Below, one piece after another: positions 52,626 to 61,373 of a stretch of DNA of 64,000 bases. The notes under the pieces were generated by a model. It worked only from the letters and a program-made list of their open reading frames with translations. It had not been told where the DNA came from and ran no database searches. Every line of letters begins with the position of its first letter. The first letter of the stretch is position 1. The stretch comes from Lentzea albida. Its GTDB lineage: Bacteria > Actinomycetota > Actinomycetes > Mycobacteriales > Pseudonocardiaceae. The translations under genes and the position numbers were made by a program. The stretch lies in NCBI RefSeq assembly GCF_900111005.1, contig NZ_FOFV01000004.1:124001-188000 (forward strand). Direction: 5' to 3'.

Positions 52626-54053
52626 ATGTGGGAATACGCCCCCGCGCCCGAGTCGCGGGACATCGCGAACCTCAAGCCCGCCTACAAGATGTTCGTCGAC
52701 GGCAAGTTCGTCGAGGGCACGGGCGAGCCGCTCAAGACGATCAACCCCGCCACCGAAGAGGTGCTCGCGGAGGTCTCGACGGCGTCCGAGTCCGATGTGG
52801 ACACCGCGGTCAAGGCCGCGCGCAAGGCCTACGACCGCGTGTGGTCGAAGATGCCTGGATCCGAACGGGCCAAGTACATCTACCGGATCGCGCGGCAGAT
52901 CCAGGAGCGCGGCCGTGAGCTCGCGGTGCTGGAGTCGCTCGACAACGGCAAGCCGATCAAGGAGTCGCGCGACACCGACATCCCGACGGCGGCCTCGCAC
53001 TTCTTCTACCACGCGGGCTGGGCGGACAAGCTCGGTTACGCGGGGTACGGGCCCGACCCGAAGCCTCTCGGTGTTGCGGGGCAGGTGATCCCGTGGAACT
53101 TCCCGCTGCTGATGGCCGCGTGGAAGATCGCGCCGGCGCTCGCGTGCGGCAACACCGTGGTGCTCAAGCCCGCCGAGACGACGCCGCTGACGGCGCTGGT
53201 GCTCGCGGACATCATCCAGCAGTGCGACCTGCCGCCGGGTGTCGTCAACATCATCCCGGGTGCCGGTGACGTCGGTGCCGCGCTGGTCGGGCACGCGGAC
53301 GTGAACAAGGTCGCCTTCACCGGCTCGACCGACGTCGGCAAGGTCATCCAGGGGCAGCTCGCGGGCACGAACAAGAAGCTCACGCTGGAACTGGGCGGCA
53401 AGGCCGCGAACATCGTGTTCGACGACGCCCCGCTCGACCAGGCCGTCGAGGGCATCGTCAACGGCATCTTCTTCAACCAGGGCCACGTCTGCTGCGCCGG
53501 ATCCCGCCTGCTGGTGCAGGAGTCGATCGCCGACGAGCTGATCGAAAAGCTGCACGCCCGCGTCAGCACGCTGCGCGTCGGCGACCCGCTGGACAAGAAC
53601 ACCGACGTCGGTGCGATCAACTCGCGCGAGCAGCTCACCAAGATCCAGGAGCTGACCGCGTCCGGCGAGGCCGAGGGCGCCACGCGCTGGACGTCGTCGT
53701 GCCCGTTGCCGGACAAGGGTTTCTTCTTCGCCCCGACCGTGTTCTCCGGGGTGTCGCAGGCCATGCGCATCGCCCGCGAGGAGATCTTCGGCCCGGTGCT
53801 CTCCGTGCTCACGTTCCGCACGCCGGAGGAGGCGGTGGCCAAGGCGAACAACACGCCGTACGGCCTGTCCGCCGGCATCTGGACCGAGAAGGGCTCGCGC
53901 ATCCTTTGGATGGCACAACGGATGCGCGCCGGTGTGGTGTGGTCCAACACGTTCAACCGCTTCGACCCGACCGCGCCGTTCGGCGGGTACCAGGAGTCGG
54001 GCTTCGGCCGTGAGGGCGGCCGCACCGGTCTGGAGGCCTACCTCGATGTCTGA
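52626..54053 (+). CDS. NAD(P)-dependent aldehyde dehydrogenase
   Basis: A 475-residue ALDH. GQVIPWNFPLLMAAWKIAPA (cofactor), FTGSTDVGKVIQGQLA, the catalytic Glu in LELGGKAANIVFDDA and Cys in FNQGHVCCAGSRLLV; EEIFGPVLSVLTF and NTPYGLSAGIWT follow. Its position directly after deoC suggests acetaldehyde as substrate. It overlaps the following half-length homologue by 8 bp. Confidence 0.92.
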   Translation: MWEYAPAPESRDIANLKPAYKMFVDGKFVEGTGEPLKTINPATEEVLAEVSTASESDVDTAVKAARKAYDRVWSKMPGSERAKYIYRIARQIQERGRELAVLESLDNGKPIKESRDTDIPTAASHFFYHAGWADKLGYAGYGPDPKPLGVAGQVIPWNFPLLMAAWKIAPALACGNTVVLKPAETTPLTALVLADIIQQCDLPPGVVNIIPGAGDVGAALVGHADVNKVAFTGSTDVGKVIQGQLAGTNKKLTLELGGKAANIVFDDAPLDQAVEGIVNGIFFNQGHVCCAGSRLLVQESIADELIEKLHARVSTLRVGDPLDKNTDVGAINSREQLTKIQELTASGEAEGATRWTSSCPLPDKGFFFAPTVFSGVSQAMRIAREEIFGPVLSVLTFRTPEEAVAKANNTPYGLSAGIWTEKGSRILWMAQRMRAGVVWSNTFNRFDPTAPFGGYQESGFGREGGRTGLEAYLDV

Positions 54054-54909
54054 TCGACTCACGGTCGCGAAGACCTACAAGCTCTACATCGGCGGCAAGT
54101 TCCCGCGCTCCGAGTCGGGCCGCAGCTACCCGGTGACGGACTCGAAGGGCACGTTCCTCGCGAACGCCGCCCAGGGCTCGCGCAAGGACGCCCGCGACGC
54201 GGTTTCGGCTGCCCGCAAGGCTTTCGGCGGCTGGTCGGGCACCACGGCCTACAACCGCGGCCAGGTCCTGTACCGGGTGGCCGAGGTCCTCGAAGGCCGC
54301 CGCGAGCAGTTCATCACCGAGGTGGCCACGTCCGAGGGCGTGGCGCTCAAGAAGGCGCAGTCCCTCGTGGACACCGCGATCGACCGCTGGGTCTGGTACG
54401 CGGGCTGGACCGACAAGATCGCGGCCGTCCTGGGTTCCTCGAACCCGGTGGCAGGCCCGTACTTCTCGTTCTCCACCCCGGAACCGACGGGCGTCGTGGC
54501 GGTCCTGGCCCCGCAGCAGTCGTCGCTGCTGGGCCTGATCTCGGTGATCGCCCCGGTGATCGCGAGCGGCAACACCTGCGTGGTCATCACCTCGCAGGAC
54601 CGGCCGCTGCCCGCGATCACGCTGTCCGAGGTGCTCGCGACGAGCGACGTTCCCGGCGGCGTCGTCAACATCATCACCGGTCGCACGGCGGAGATCGCGC
54701 CGTGGCTCGCCTCGCACGGTGACGTGAACGCGCTGGACCTGACGGGTGCGCCGGAGTCGATCCGCGCGGACCTGGAGCGCTCTGCCGCCGGCACCGTCAA
54801 GCGCGTGCTGCGCAACAAGGTGAACGAGGACTTCACGGCCACGCCGGACATGTCGCGCCTGCGCGCGTTCCTGGAGACGAAGACGGTCTGGCACCCGATG
54901 GGTGTGTAG
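54046..54909 (+). CDS. Half-length aldehyde dehydrogenase homologue without catalytic domain
   Basis: A 287-residue protein that aligns with the N-terminal (cofactor) half of ALDH: KLYIGGKFPRSESGRSYPV, KDARDAVSAARKAFGGW, YAGWTDKIAAVLGSS, PTGVVAVLAPQQSSLLGLI, then VVNIITGRTAEIAPW. It ends where the family would enter the ELGG/Cys domain, so there is no catalytic Cys. Translation is coupled to the full-length gene. Paired genes of this kind suggest a structural or regulatory subunit. Not a random truncation, as its end is clean and codon use is normal. Confidence 0.82.
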   Translation: MSDRLTVAKTYKLYIGGKFPRSESGRSYPVTDSKGTFLANAAQGSRKDARDAVSAARKAFGGWSGTTAYNRGQVLYRVAEVLEGRREQFITEVATSEGVALKKAQSLVDTAIDRWVWYAGWTDKIAAVLGSSNPVAGPYFSFSTPEPTGVVAVLAPQQSSLLGLISVIAPVIASGNTCVVITSQDRPLPAITLSEVLATSDVPGGVVNIITGRTAEIAPWLASHGDVNALDLTGAPESIRADLERSAAGTVKRVLRNKVNEDFTATPDMSRLRAFLETKTVWHPMGV

Positions 54910-54914
54910 GGCAG

Positions 54915-55109
54915 CTAGTCGGCGGCGTAGGTCTTGCCCTGCGCCGCCAGCTCCTCCCCCAGGATCCGGACGGCCTTCGGGCCGACGCCGTGGATCTTCA
55001 GCAGTTCCTTCGCCGACACCTTCGTCAGCGAGTCGAACGTCGTGTAGCCGTGCGCCGCCAGCTCACGGGCCGCGACCTTGCCGATCGTGCGCGGGAACTC
55101 CGAGGTCAC
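54915..55109 (-). CDS. Small helix-hairpin-helix protein
   Basis: A 64-residue protein starting at GTG 55109 inside the stop of the response regulator (GTGA). TIGKVAARELAAHGYTTFD and LLKIHGVGPKAVRILGEEL form two helix-hairpin-helix motifs of the kind that contact DNA backbone (as in RadC/TfoX C-terminal domains). Its coupling to the two-component system is conspicuous, but its role is unknown. Confidence 0.7.
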   Translation of the reverse strand: MTSEFPRTIGKVAARELAAHGYTTFDSLTKVSAKELLKIHGVGPKAVRILGEELAAQGKTYAAD

Positions 55110-55732
55110 GAGTTCACCAGCCCGGCCCGCCACGCCCACGAGGCGATCCCGACGCGGTTCTTCACGTTCAGCTTCGTCTGCACCGACGCCAGGTGCGTCT
55201 TGACCGTCGACAGCGACAGGAACAGCGACGACGCGATCTCCTGGTTGGACAGCCCGCGAGCGACCTCCCGGACCACGTCCTGCTCCCGCGCCGTCAGCAA
55301 CGACAGGTCGGGGCGTTCGGCCGGCCGCGCGAAGTGCTCCAGCATCCGCACGGTGACCTGTGGCGAGATCAGCGCGTTCCCGGCCGCCGCGGCACGAACC
55401 GCCTCGACCAGGAGCGCCGGACCGGCGTCCTTGGTCAGGAACCCGGACGCGCCGTTCTCCAGCGCCGTGTGCACGTACTCGTCCAGGTCGAACGTCGTCA
55501 CCACGACGACCTTCGTGGTCGGCGAGAGCTTCTTGGTGACCTCGAGTCCGTCGAGCCCCGGCATGCGGATGTCGAGCAGCGCCACGTCCGGCTTGTGCTC
55601 GCGGGCGGCGGTGACGGCCGAGACGCCGTCGGGCACGTCGGCCACCACGGTGATGTCCGGCTGCTTCTCCAGGATCATCCGGAAGCCGACGCGGACCATT
55701 TCCTGGTCGTCGGCGATGAGGACCGAGATCAC
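55106..55732 (-). CDS. NarL/LuxR-type response regulator
   Basis: A 208-residue regulator. Receiver: VLIADDQEMVRVGF (acidic pocket), phospho-Asp in DVALLDIRMPGLDGLEV, Thr in VVVVTTFDLDEY and Lys in GFLTKDAGPALL. LuxR-type HTH: LLTAREQDVVREVARGLSN and EIASSLFLSLSTVKTHLASV. Its start overlaps the kinase stop (ATGA). With the divergent ABC exporter it looks like a LiaRS/BceRS-like envelope-stress module, an inference from layout. Confidence 0.92.
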   Translation of the reverse strand: MISVLIADDQEMVRVGFRMILEKQPDITVVADVPDGVSAVTAAREHKPDVALLDIRMPGLDGLEVTKKLSPTTKVVVVTTFDLDEYVHTALENGASGFLTKDAGPALLVEAVRAAAAGNALISPQVTVRMLEHFARPAERPDLSLLTAREQDVVREVARGLSNQEIASSLFLSLSTVKTHLASVQTKLNVKNRVGIASWAWRAGLVNS

Positions 55733-56859
55733 TTCTTCCCTTCCAGGGGTAGCTCGGCGAGCACCTGCCAGCCGGTCTCACGGGGACCGGCGGAGAACAG
55801 GCCTCCCAGCAGGTCGACCCTCTCACGCATGCCGACGAGACCGTAGCCGCCCTGGTTCAGCTCGTGCACCTGACCGTCGTCGGCCACGACCACGCGCAAC
55901 GCCCCTGCGGACGTGCGGGAGATGTCCACGTCGATCATGGTGGGCCGCACCGCGTGTTTGTGCACGTTGGTGAGCGACTCCTGGACCAGGCGCAGGACCG
56001 AGCGGCCGAGCTCGGGGGCCACCTCGTCGGGCAGGTCGATGCGCAGGCGGGTCTCGAAGCCCAGTTCGCGGGTGCGTTCGACGGCCGCGATGACGTCGGC
56101 GGCGAGGTCGGTGGTGGCGGCCTCGGTCTCGCCCTGGCGCAGGGTGCCGACCAGGCGCCGCATCGCCCCCAGTGCCTCGGTGCCCGAACGGACCATGCCC
56201 GGCAGGAGGCGGTGGGCGGCCTGCGGGTCGTTTCCGGAGACCTCCAGGGCGGCTTGGGCCTGCACGAGCATGCCCGTCACGTGGTGGGCGACGACGTCGT
56301 GCAGCTCGCGGGCCAGGGCGATGCGCTCCTCCTTCTGCGCGTCGGTGACGGCCGCGGCGATCAGGCGGCCGCTCTCGGCGTCGCGGGCGCGGAAGTACAG
56401 GCCCGTGCCGACGGCGGCGAAGCCCAGGACGAGCGAGCCGATCATCTCGTTGTAGTTGCTGCCGAAGAGCCAGTTGCCGCGGGTGATGGCGGCGAAGAAG
56501 CTCACGGCCACCAGCGCACCGACCGACCAGGTGGCGGAGCGGCGGGGTTCCTCCCGCACGACCACGGCCGTGATGACCAGGCACGCGCCGGTCTCGGCGA
56601 TGGTCAGCGGGCTCAGGATCGTCGGCACCGACACGTGGAAGAAGCCCATGACGAGCGACACCAGGAAGATCGCCACGACCGCGACCGGGATGGTGAAGGC
56701 CCGCGACTTGAACGACGTGACGGCCACGATGCAGATCGGCACCGTCAGCAGCCACACGAGTGCGCCGCCGGTCCCGAGGTCGCCCATGATGATGAGCTCG
56801 CCGAGCATCAGCAAGGCGAGGACGGCGGCGATCGGCCATTGGCCCCGATGACTGTCCAC
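55729..56859 (-). CDS. Sensor histidine kinase (NarL type, HPK7)
   Basis: A 376-residue membrane kinase. Five or so N-terminal transmembrane helices without a large external domain (WPIAAVLALLMLGELIIMG, WLLTVPICIVAVTSF, PVAVVAIFLVSLVMGFF and others), then DHp box EERIALARELHDVVAHHVTGM with the phospho-His, and ATPase motifs VLRLVQESLTNVHKH (N box) and GGYGLVGMRERV (G box). GTG 56859 is chosen since TACCGT lies 8 nt upstream; longer readings run into the divergent ABC promoter. Short-loop membrane sensing fits detection of membrane-active compounds. Confidence 0.9.
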   Translation of the reverse strand: MDSHRGQWPIAAVLALLMLGELIIMGDLGTGGALVWLLTVPICIVAVTSFKSRAFTIPVAVVAIFLVSLVMGFFHVSVPTILSPLTIAETGACLVITAVVVREEPRRSATWSVGALVAVSFFAAITRGNWLFGSNYNEMIGSLVLGFAAVGTGLYFRARDAESGRLIAAAVTDAQKEERIALARELHDVVAHHVTGMLVQAQAALEVSGNDPQAAHRLLPGMVRSGTEALGAMRRLVGTLRQGETEAATTDLAADVIAAVERTRELGFETRLRIDLPDEVAPELGRSVLRLVQESLTNVHKHAVRPTMIDVDISRTSAGALRVVVADDGQVHELNQGGYGLVGMRERVDLLGGLFSAGPRETGWQVLAELPLEGKK

Positions 56860-56867
56860 GGGAGACA

Positions 56868-56873
56868 ACGGTA
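56868..56873 (-). promoter_or_regulatory. -10 box for histidine kinase gene
   Basis: Minus-strand TACCGT, 8 nt, then GTG 56859. The 109-bp gap to the ABC gene holds both divergent promoters. Confidence 0.5.
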
Positions 56874-56968
56874 GGACCACGTCACCTCCGCGGCCTCGGT
56901 CATCCGGCTGATCCGGTGTGTCGTCAAGGCTGAGGTTTCCCGGGCCCGGACGCGGCACCGTGAGGAAC

Positions 56969-57643
56969 ATGAATTCGGTTCTGGCCGCTCGTGGCCTGGT
57001 CAAGACCTACGGCGACGTGCACGCGCTCGCCGGGGTGGACATCGACATCTCCGCCGGGGACGTGCTGGCGGTCGTCGGTCCGTCCGGCTCCGGCAAGACG
57101 ACGCTGCTGCACGTGCTGTCCGGCATCCTGCGCGCCGACGGCGGCGACGTGTTCCTCGACGGGCGTGCGATCGGCGAGCTGAACGAGAACGGGCGCAGCG
57201 CGTTGCGGCGCACGGCGTTCGGGTTCGTCTTCCAGTCGGGCATGCTCGTGGCCGAGCTGACCGCCGAGGAGAACGCGGCGCTGCCGATGCTGCTCGCCGG
57301 CGGGTCGCGCGAGGAGTCGCTCGGCGCGGGACGGCTGTGGCTTTCGCGACTCGGCCTGCAGGGGTTGGAGAAGCGGCTGCCGAGCGAGCTGTCCGGCGGG
57401 CAGGCGCAACGGGTCGCGATCGCGCGGGCCCTGGCACACCGGCCGCGGGTGATCTTCGCGGACGAGCCGACCGGTGCCCTCGACACGCGGACCGGCCAGG
57501 AGATGATGACCGCGCTGCTGCAGGCCGCCGAGGAGACCGGCGCGGCCGTCGTCATCGTCACGCACGACAAGGCGATCGCGGACCGGGCGCTGCGCGTCGT
57601 CGAGATCCAGGACGGGAAGATCGCGGCGGGGGTGTCCGCGTGA
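56969..57643 (+). CDS. ABC transporter ATP-binding protein (MacB/LolD type)
   Basis: A 224-residue ATPase. Walker A is VVGPSGSGKTTLLHVLSG; Q-loop region FGFVFQSGMLVAEL; signature ELSGGQAQRVAIARAL; Walker B VIFADEPTGALD; H-loop VVIVTHDKAIAD. ATG 56969 follows GAGGA; alternatives upstream lack support. Overlaps the permease by 4 bp (GTGA). FtsX-type exporters of this kind handle lipoproteins, peptides or antimicrobial resistance. Confidence 0.93.
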   Translation: MNSVLAARGLVKTYGDVHALAGVDIDISAGDVLAVVGPSGSGKTTLLHVLSGILRADGGDVFLDGRAIGELNENGRSALRRTAFGFVFQSGMLVAELTAEENAALPMLLAGGSREESLGAGRLWLSRLGLQGLEKRLPSELSGGQAQRVAIARALAHRPRVIFADEPTGALDTRTGQEMMTALLQAAEETGAAVVIVTHDKAIADRALRVVEIQDGKIAAGVSA

Positions 57644-59823
57644 GGATCGCTCTCGCGGTGCTGCGCAGGGACCGCCGCAGCCAGGTCGCGACGGTGCTGG
57701 TCGCGCTCGGCGTGATGATCGCGGTGTCGCTGGTCCTGTGGCTGCTCGCCGCGCCGAACGGCCTGCAGGCGCGCGCCGACCGCACGGCGTGGCGCGACGT
57801 GCACACCAACGCCGGCGGAAAGGGGACGATCTCCGTCGCGATGACGAGGGACTCCTACCGGGGGCTGGTCATCGAGCGGTGGGACGTCGCGCGCAACGAA
57901 CCGGGCGACGTGCCGGTGGCCAGGGGGATCGCGCGGTTCCCGGAGGCCGGTGAGGTGCTGCTGTCCCCCGCCCTCGCGGACCTGGTGCGCGCGGCCCCGG
58001 CGGAGAACCTCGGCAACCGGTTCCCCGGCACGGTGATCGCCGAACTCGGGCCGGAGGCGTTGAAGTACGAGGGCGAACTGGTCGCGATCGTCGGCAACGA
58101 CGCGGTGTCGAACGGCGACGAGACCACCGGGCTGGCGAACACCTACGCCACCTACACCGACGACTACAAGGGCCTGCTCTACCTGCTCACCCGCGTCGGG
58201 CTCGTGGTGCTGGTGGTGCCGTGCCTCGTGCTGGTCGCGTCGGCCGCGCGGCTGACGGCGGCGAAGCGGGAACGGCGGCTCGCCGCGCTGAGGCTCGCCG
58301 GGGCGTCCCCGCGCCAGGTCATCGTGATGACGGCGATCGAGACCGCGGTCGGCGCCGTCGTCGGCAGCGCGCTGGGGGTGGTGCTGGCGCAGCCGTTCAG
58401 CCACGTGACGGCGAAGATCCCGTGGGAGGGCGGCACCTGGTACCCCGGTGACTTCGTGCCCGATCCGGCGGTCACGACCGCGGTGGCCGTGCTCGCGCCG
58501 GTGCTCGTGGTCGCGGCGGCGATCATGGGACTGCGCCGCGTGGTCAAGCAACCCCTTGTGGCGGAACAGAAGCGCAAGGTGCGGTCGTGGCGGTTGCTGA
58601 TGATCGCGGGTGCGATCGGCGTGTTCTTCCTCGGCATCACGTACGCGCAGCAGGGAGGCGGCGGCGACAGGTTCACCGTCGTGCTCACGGGTCTCGGCGC
58701 CGTGGCGCTCGCGCTGGTGCTCGCCGGTCCCGTCGTCACCGCGTGGGTCGGCCGGTTCTTCGTGGGCCGCTGGCGCAGGCCGTCGACGTTGCTCGCGGGG
58801 CGCAGGCTCTCCGGCGACCCGGTGGCGGCGTTCCGCGGCTCGGCCGGTGTGGTGATCGCGGTCTTCACCGGCTCGATGGCGCTGACGATGTTGCCGGGCC
58901 TCGAGTCCACGGTGCCCGGCCGGGACACGACGTGGCGGTCCGACGCGATCGTCGCGGAGCAGGTCGGGGTGGACGTCACCCCGCTGCGGCTGGTGACGTC
59001 GGCGCCGATCGTGACGATGCTCGACGGCGGCCTCGGCAACGGCGACCCTGACCACTACGGCTACAGCGTCGTCGTCGGCAAGTGCGCCGACGTGGCGCGG
59101 GTGATGGAGCTGAAGTGCGCGGACGGCCCGGCCGTGTACGCGCCGACCACACTGCAGTGGAACCACTTCCGCGCCAGTTCGCGCGACGGCGAGATCAGGG
59201 CGCAACTGCCCGCGCAGTACGAGACCCGCCCGTTCACCCCGACCGGCCGGGTCGAGGCGGTGATCGACCCCGAACTGCTGCCGTCCGTGCAGGGCGCGGT
59301 GTCGCTGGTCGGCGTGCCGACGACGCCGGAGAACCGCGAGGCCGTGCACACCGCGATGATCCGCGCGCTGCCGGGCGCGCCGCTGTCGGACGAGGCACGC
59401 GGCCTGCGCGGCGACACGCTGACGGAGGACCTGCGGCGGGCCACGGTGATCGGCCTGTCCATCGCCGCGGTGCTCGGCGGCATCGGCGCGGCGGTCGCGG
59501 CGGCGGGGTCTGTGATCGACCGCAGGCGCACGTTCGGCGCTTTGATCGCGGCCGGAACCCCGATTCGCGTCCTGGCCCACGCATTGCGCCGGGAAGTGGT
59601 CCTGCCCGTGTTCGCCGTCACAATTGCGGCATGTGCCGCGGGAATTGTCGTGGGACTCGGACTGCTCAGTCTCGCGCGCGGATTGATGGGCGGCGAGGAT
59701 TTGCCGCTCACGCCCTGGGTGGCCGCTCCCGTGGGCGTCGGCGTGCTGGTCGCGCTGGTAGCGGCCCTGGCGTGCGGGCCGGTACTACGCGGCATCAGCC
59801 CTCGGGATTACGCGGCGGAGTAG
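57640..59823 (+). CDS. FtsX-family ABC transporter permease
   Basis: A 727-residue permease with an N-terminal helix (ATVLVALGVMIAVSLVLWLL), an extracellular domain, a bundle of helices (LLYLLTRVGLVVLVVPCLVL; AVAVLAPVLVVAAAIMGLRR), a second extracellular domain (about residues 420-590, with VVGKCADVARVMELKCADG) and a final FtsX set (VIGLSIAAVLGGIGAAVAAA; VVLPVFAVTIAACAAGIVVG). KRERRLAALRLAGASPRQV and RRTFGALIAAGTPIRVLAHA are the two FtsX coupling motifs. GTG start coupled to the ATPase gene. Substrate unknown; a strong terminator follows. Confidence 0.9.
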   Translation: MRIALAVLRRDRRSQVATVLVALGVMIAVSLVLWLLAAPNGLQARADRTAWRDVHTNAGGKGTISVAMTRDSYRGLVIERWDVARNEPGDVPVARGIARFPEAGEVLLSPALADLVRAAPAENLGNRFPGTVIAELGPEALKYEGELVAIVGNDAVSNGDETTGLANTYATYTDDYKGLLYLLTRVGLVVLVVPCLVLVASAARLTAAKRERRLAALRLAGASPRQVIVMTAIETAVGAVVGSALGVVLAQPFSHVTAKIPWEGGTWYPGDFVPDPAVTTAVAVLAPVLVVAAAIMGLRRVVKQPLVAEQKRKVRSWRLLMIAGAIGVFFLGITYAQQGGGGDRFTVVLTGLGAVALALVLAGPVVTAWVGRFFVGRWRRPSTLLAGRRLSGDPVAAFRGSAGVVIAVFTGSMALTMLPGLESTVPGRDTTWRSDAIVAEQVGVDVTPLRLVTSAPIVTMLDGGLGNGDPDHYGYSVVVGKCADVARVMELKCADGPAVYAPTTLQWNHFRASSRDGEIRAQLPAQYETRPFTPTGRVEAVIDPELLPSVQGAVSLVGVPTTPENREAVHTAMIRALPGAPLSDEARGLRGDTLTEDLRRATVIGLSIAAVLGGIGAAVAAAGSVIDRRRTFGALIAAGTPIRVLAHALRREVVLPVFAVTIAACAAGIVVGLGLLSLARGLMGGEDLPLTPWVAAPVGVGVLVALVAALACGPVLRGISPRDYAAE

Positions 59824-59851
59824 CACTCGGCCGGAAGTACGAGGTCAGAAT

Positions 59852-59885
59852 GGCCCTCAGCGCGATGTGCGCGGAGGGCCGTTTT
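59852..59885 (+). terminator. Intrinsic terminator after the ABC operon
   Basis: GGCCCTC (59852-59858) pairs with GAGGGCC (59874-59880), with GCGC pairing inside, a GATGT loop and TTTT at 59882-59885. It is the most canonical terminator seen in the window. Confidence 0.8.
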
Positions 59886-59887
59886 CC

Positions 59888-59893
59888 TACGTT
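59888..59893 (+). promoter_or_regulatory. -10 box for VanZ gene
   Basis: TACGTT, 6 nt, then ATG 59900. Confidence 0.52.
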
Positions 59894-59899
59894 GGATTC

Positions 59900-60421
59900 A
59901 TGACGAATGCACAGCTCGCGAGCATCCAATGGGGCGTTTTCCTCTCCGTCGTCTTCCTGCTGCCGCAGCTGTTGTTCCGCCAGCTGACCTTCCGCGGCGC
60001 GGCGATCACCGTGTACGCGAGCATGCTGTTCTCGGCGACGTTCCTGCCGATGCAGACCGTCGCGCCGCAGCAGTCCGTGCAGCTGGTCCCGTTCCAGTGG
60101 ATCGCCGATACCTTCCGCGACGGGCAGATCGCGTTCGACCAGATGACGCTGAACGTGCTGCTGTTCGTGCCGCTCGGCGCGATGCTGATGTTCTGGGGCA
60201 AGCGCACCGTCGGCCAGGCCGCGCTGATCGGCTACGGCGTCTCACTGCTGATCGAGGGCTCGCAGCTGCTGTGGGCGAACCGGATCTTCGACGTCGACGA
60301 CCTGATCACCAACACCACCGGCACCGCGCTCGGCTGGCTTTGCGCGCTGGCCCTCGTGAAGGTCCACGCCCGCGCCAAGGCGACGTCGGTGCCGCAGCGC
60401 GAACTGGTCAGCGCCCGCTAG
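59900..60421 (+). CDS. VanZ-family membrane protein
   Basis: A 173-residue protein with four to five transmembrane helices. IQWGVFLSVVFLLPQLLF, QLVPFQWIADTFRDG, QMTLNVLLFVPLGAMLMFWG, YGVSLLIEGSQLLWANRIFD and VDDLITNTTGTALGW reproduce the VanZ pattern (N-x-x-x-F-x-P-x-G and D-x-x-D-x-x-x-N-x-x-G). VanZ proteins confer low-level teicoplanin tolerance or alter cell envelope properties. Position after an FtsX exporter adds to the envelope theme. Confidence 0.88.
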   Translation: MTNAQLASIQWGVFLSVVFLLPQLLFRQLTFRGAAITVYASMLFSATFLPMQTVAPQQSVQLVPFQWIADTFRDGQIAFDQMTLNVLLFVPLGAMLMFWGKRTVGQAALIGYGVSLLIEGSQLLWANRIFDVDDLITNTTGTALGWLCALALVKVHARAKATSVPQRELVSAR

Positions 60422-60954
60422 CTGGTCCGCCAGCCCAGCTCGCCCGCGGTGTTGACCTCCGGGAAGCAGTGCCCGACCGTGCTGCGCGTCTCCAGGGCCG
60501 TCGCCACCTGGTCGAACATCTCCACGACGGACGTCCACTCCGGCTTGACCATCTCGTTGCGCTCCTGGTCCCACTCGACCACGCAGCCGCGCAGCACCCC
60601 GGGCCGCAGGTCGACCGCCAGCACGTCCCCGGTCCCGTCGAACGCGATCGGCAGCCAGCCCGGGTGGAAGCCCGAGGTCGGCGCACCCGCCTCGGAGCCG
60701 TCCACGGGCTTGCTCGCGTGGGTGTCCCTGAGCACGAACGCCCTGTCGGCGTCGAGCGGCGTGTAGAAGGGCGGCAGGATCTCGGCGTACAGGCCCTCCT
60801 CGGTGCCGCCGTAGACGCTCCACCACAGCTGGAGATCGATCGGAACCCGAAGATCCGGCAGCGCGTCATACCTCGGACGCAGGACGGCACGGGTGGCCGG
60901 AGCGTGCTCCGCCAGCCATGCCAGGATCCGGTTCCAGTGCTCGATCACACCCAC
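60418..60954 (-). CDS. SMI1/KNR4 (SUKH) family protein
   Basis: A 178-residue protein. PIDLQLWWSVYGGTEEGLYAE and FYTPLDADRAFVLRD are the hallmark of the SUKH fold; AGAPTSGFHPGWLPIAFDGTGDVLAVDL completes it (the G-W-L-P-(I/F)-A-x-D-G-x-G core). SUKH proteins are frequent immunity factors against polymorphic toxins. It is divergent from, and 92 bp away from, the type VII effector locus starting at 61047, so an immunity role is possible. It overlaps the VanZ stop by 4 bp. Confidence 0.82.
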   Translation of the reverse strand: MGVIEHWNRILAWLAEHAPATRAVLRPRYDALPDLRVPIDLQLWWSVYGGTEEGLYAEILPPFYTPLDADRAFVLRDTHASKPVDGSEAGAPTSGFHPGWLPIAFDGTGDVLAVDLRPGVLRGCVVEWDQERNEMVKPEWTSVVEMFDQVATALETRSTVGHCFPEVNTAGELGWRTS

Positions 60955-61046
60955 CGTTCCATGATCTTGGCGGAACGACGGGCGAGGTACCGCTCATCGG
61001 GGCAGGATCAAGGCGAACAGGTCACTACCGGGGGAAGAGCTTTCAG

Positions 61047-61373
61047 ATGGCGGAACAGGGCCTCAAGGTCGACTTCGACGCCTTGACCGGATACGCCTCC
61101 GCGGTGGGCGGACTGGCGGGCGAGGTCGGCGCGGTGGGCACCGGCACGTTGAACGGCACGACGTCGCTGCCGGGCGACTGCTTCGGCAAGATCGGCGCCG
61201 AGGTCGGTCTCAACGCGGCCTTCCAGGCGGCCGCGCAGGCCCAGCTCGACGCGCTGAAAGCGGCGTCGACGGGCCTCGCCGGTCTCGGCACGGCGGTCGC
61301 GAAGGCCCGCGACTCCTACATCGCCCAGGAAGAGGCGCACAAGGCGTCGATCACGAAGGCGGCGCAGGTATGA
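61047..61373 (+). CDS. EspC/ESX-like type VII secreted protein
   Basis: A 108-residue helical protein without signal peptide: LKVDFDALTGYASAVGGLAG, SLPGDCFGKIGAEVGL, QAAAQAQLDALKAASTGLAG, KARDSYIAQEEAHKASI. The layout (helix-turn-helix with a Pro/Gly turn, ending in a charged helix) is that of EspC-like ESX substrates. GGGGAAGAG precedes ATG 61047. It overlaps the downstream hydrolase by 4 bp (ATGA), so both are probably exported together. Confidence 0.75.
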   Translation: MAEQGLKVDFDALTGYASAVGGLAGEVGAVGTGTLNGTTSLPGDCFGKIGAEVGLNAAFQAAAQAQLDALKAASTGLAGLGTAVAKARDSYIAQEEAHKASITKAAQV

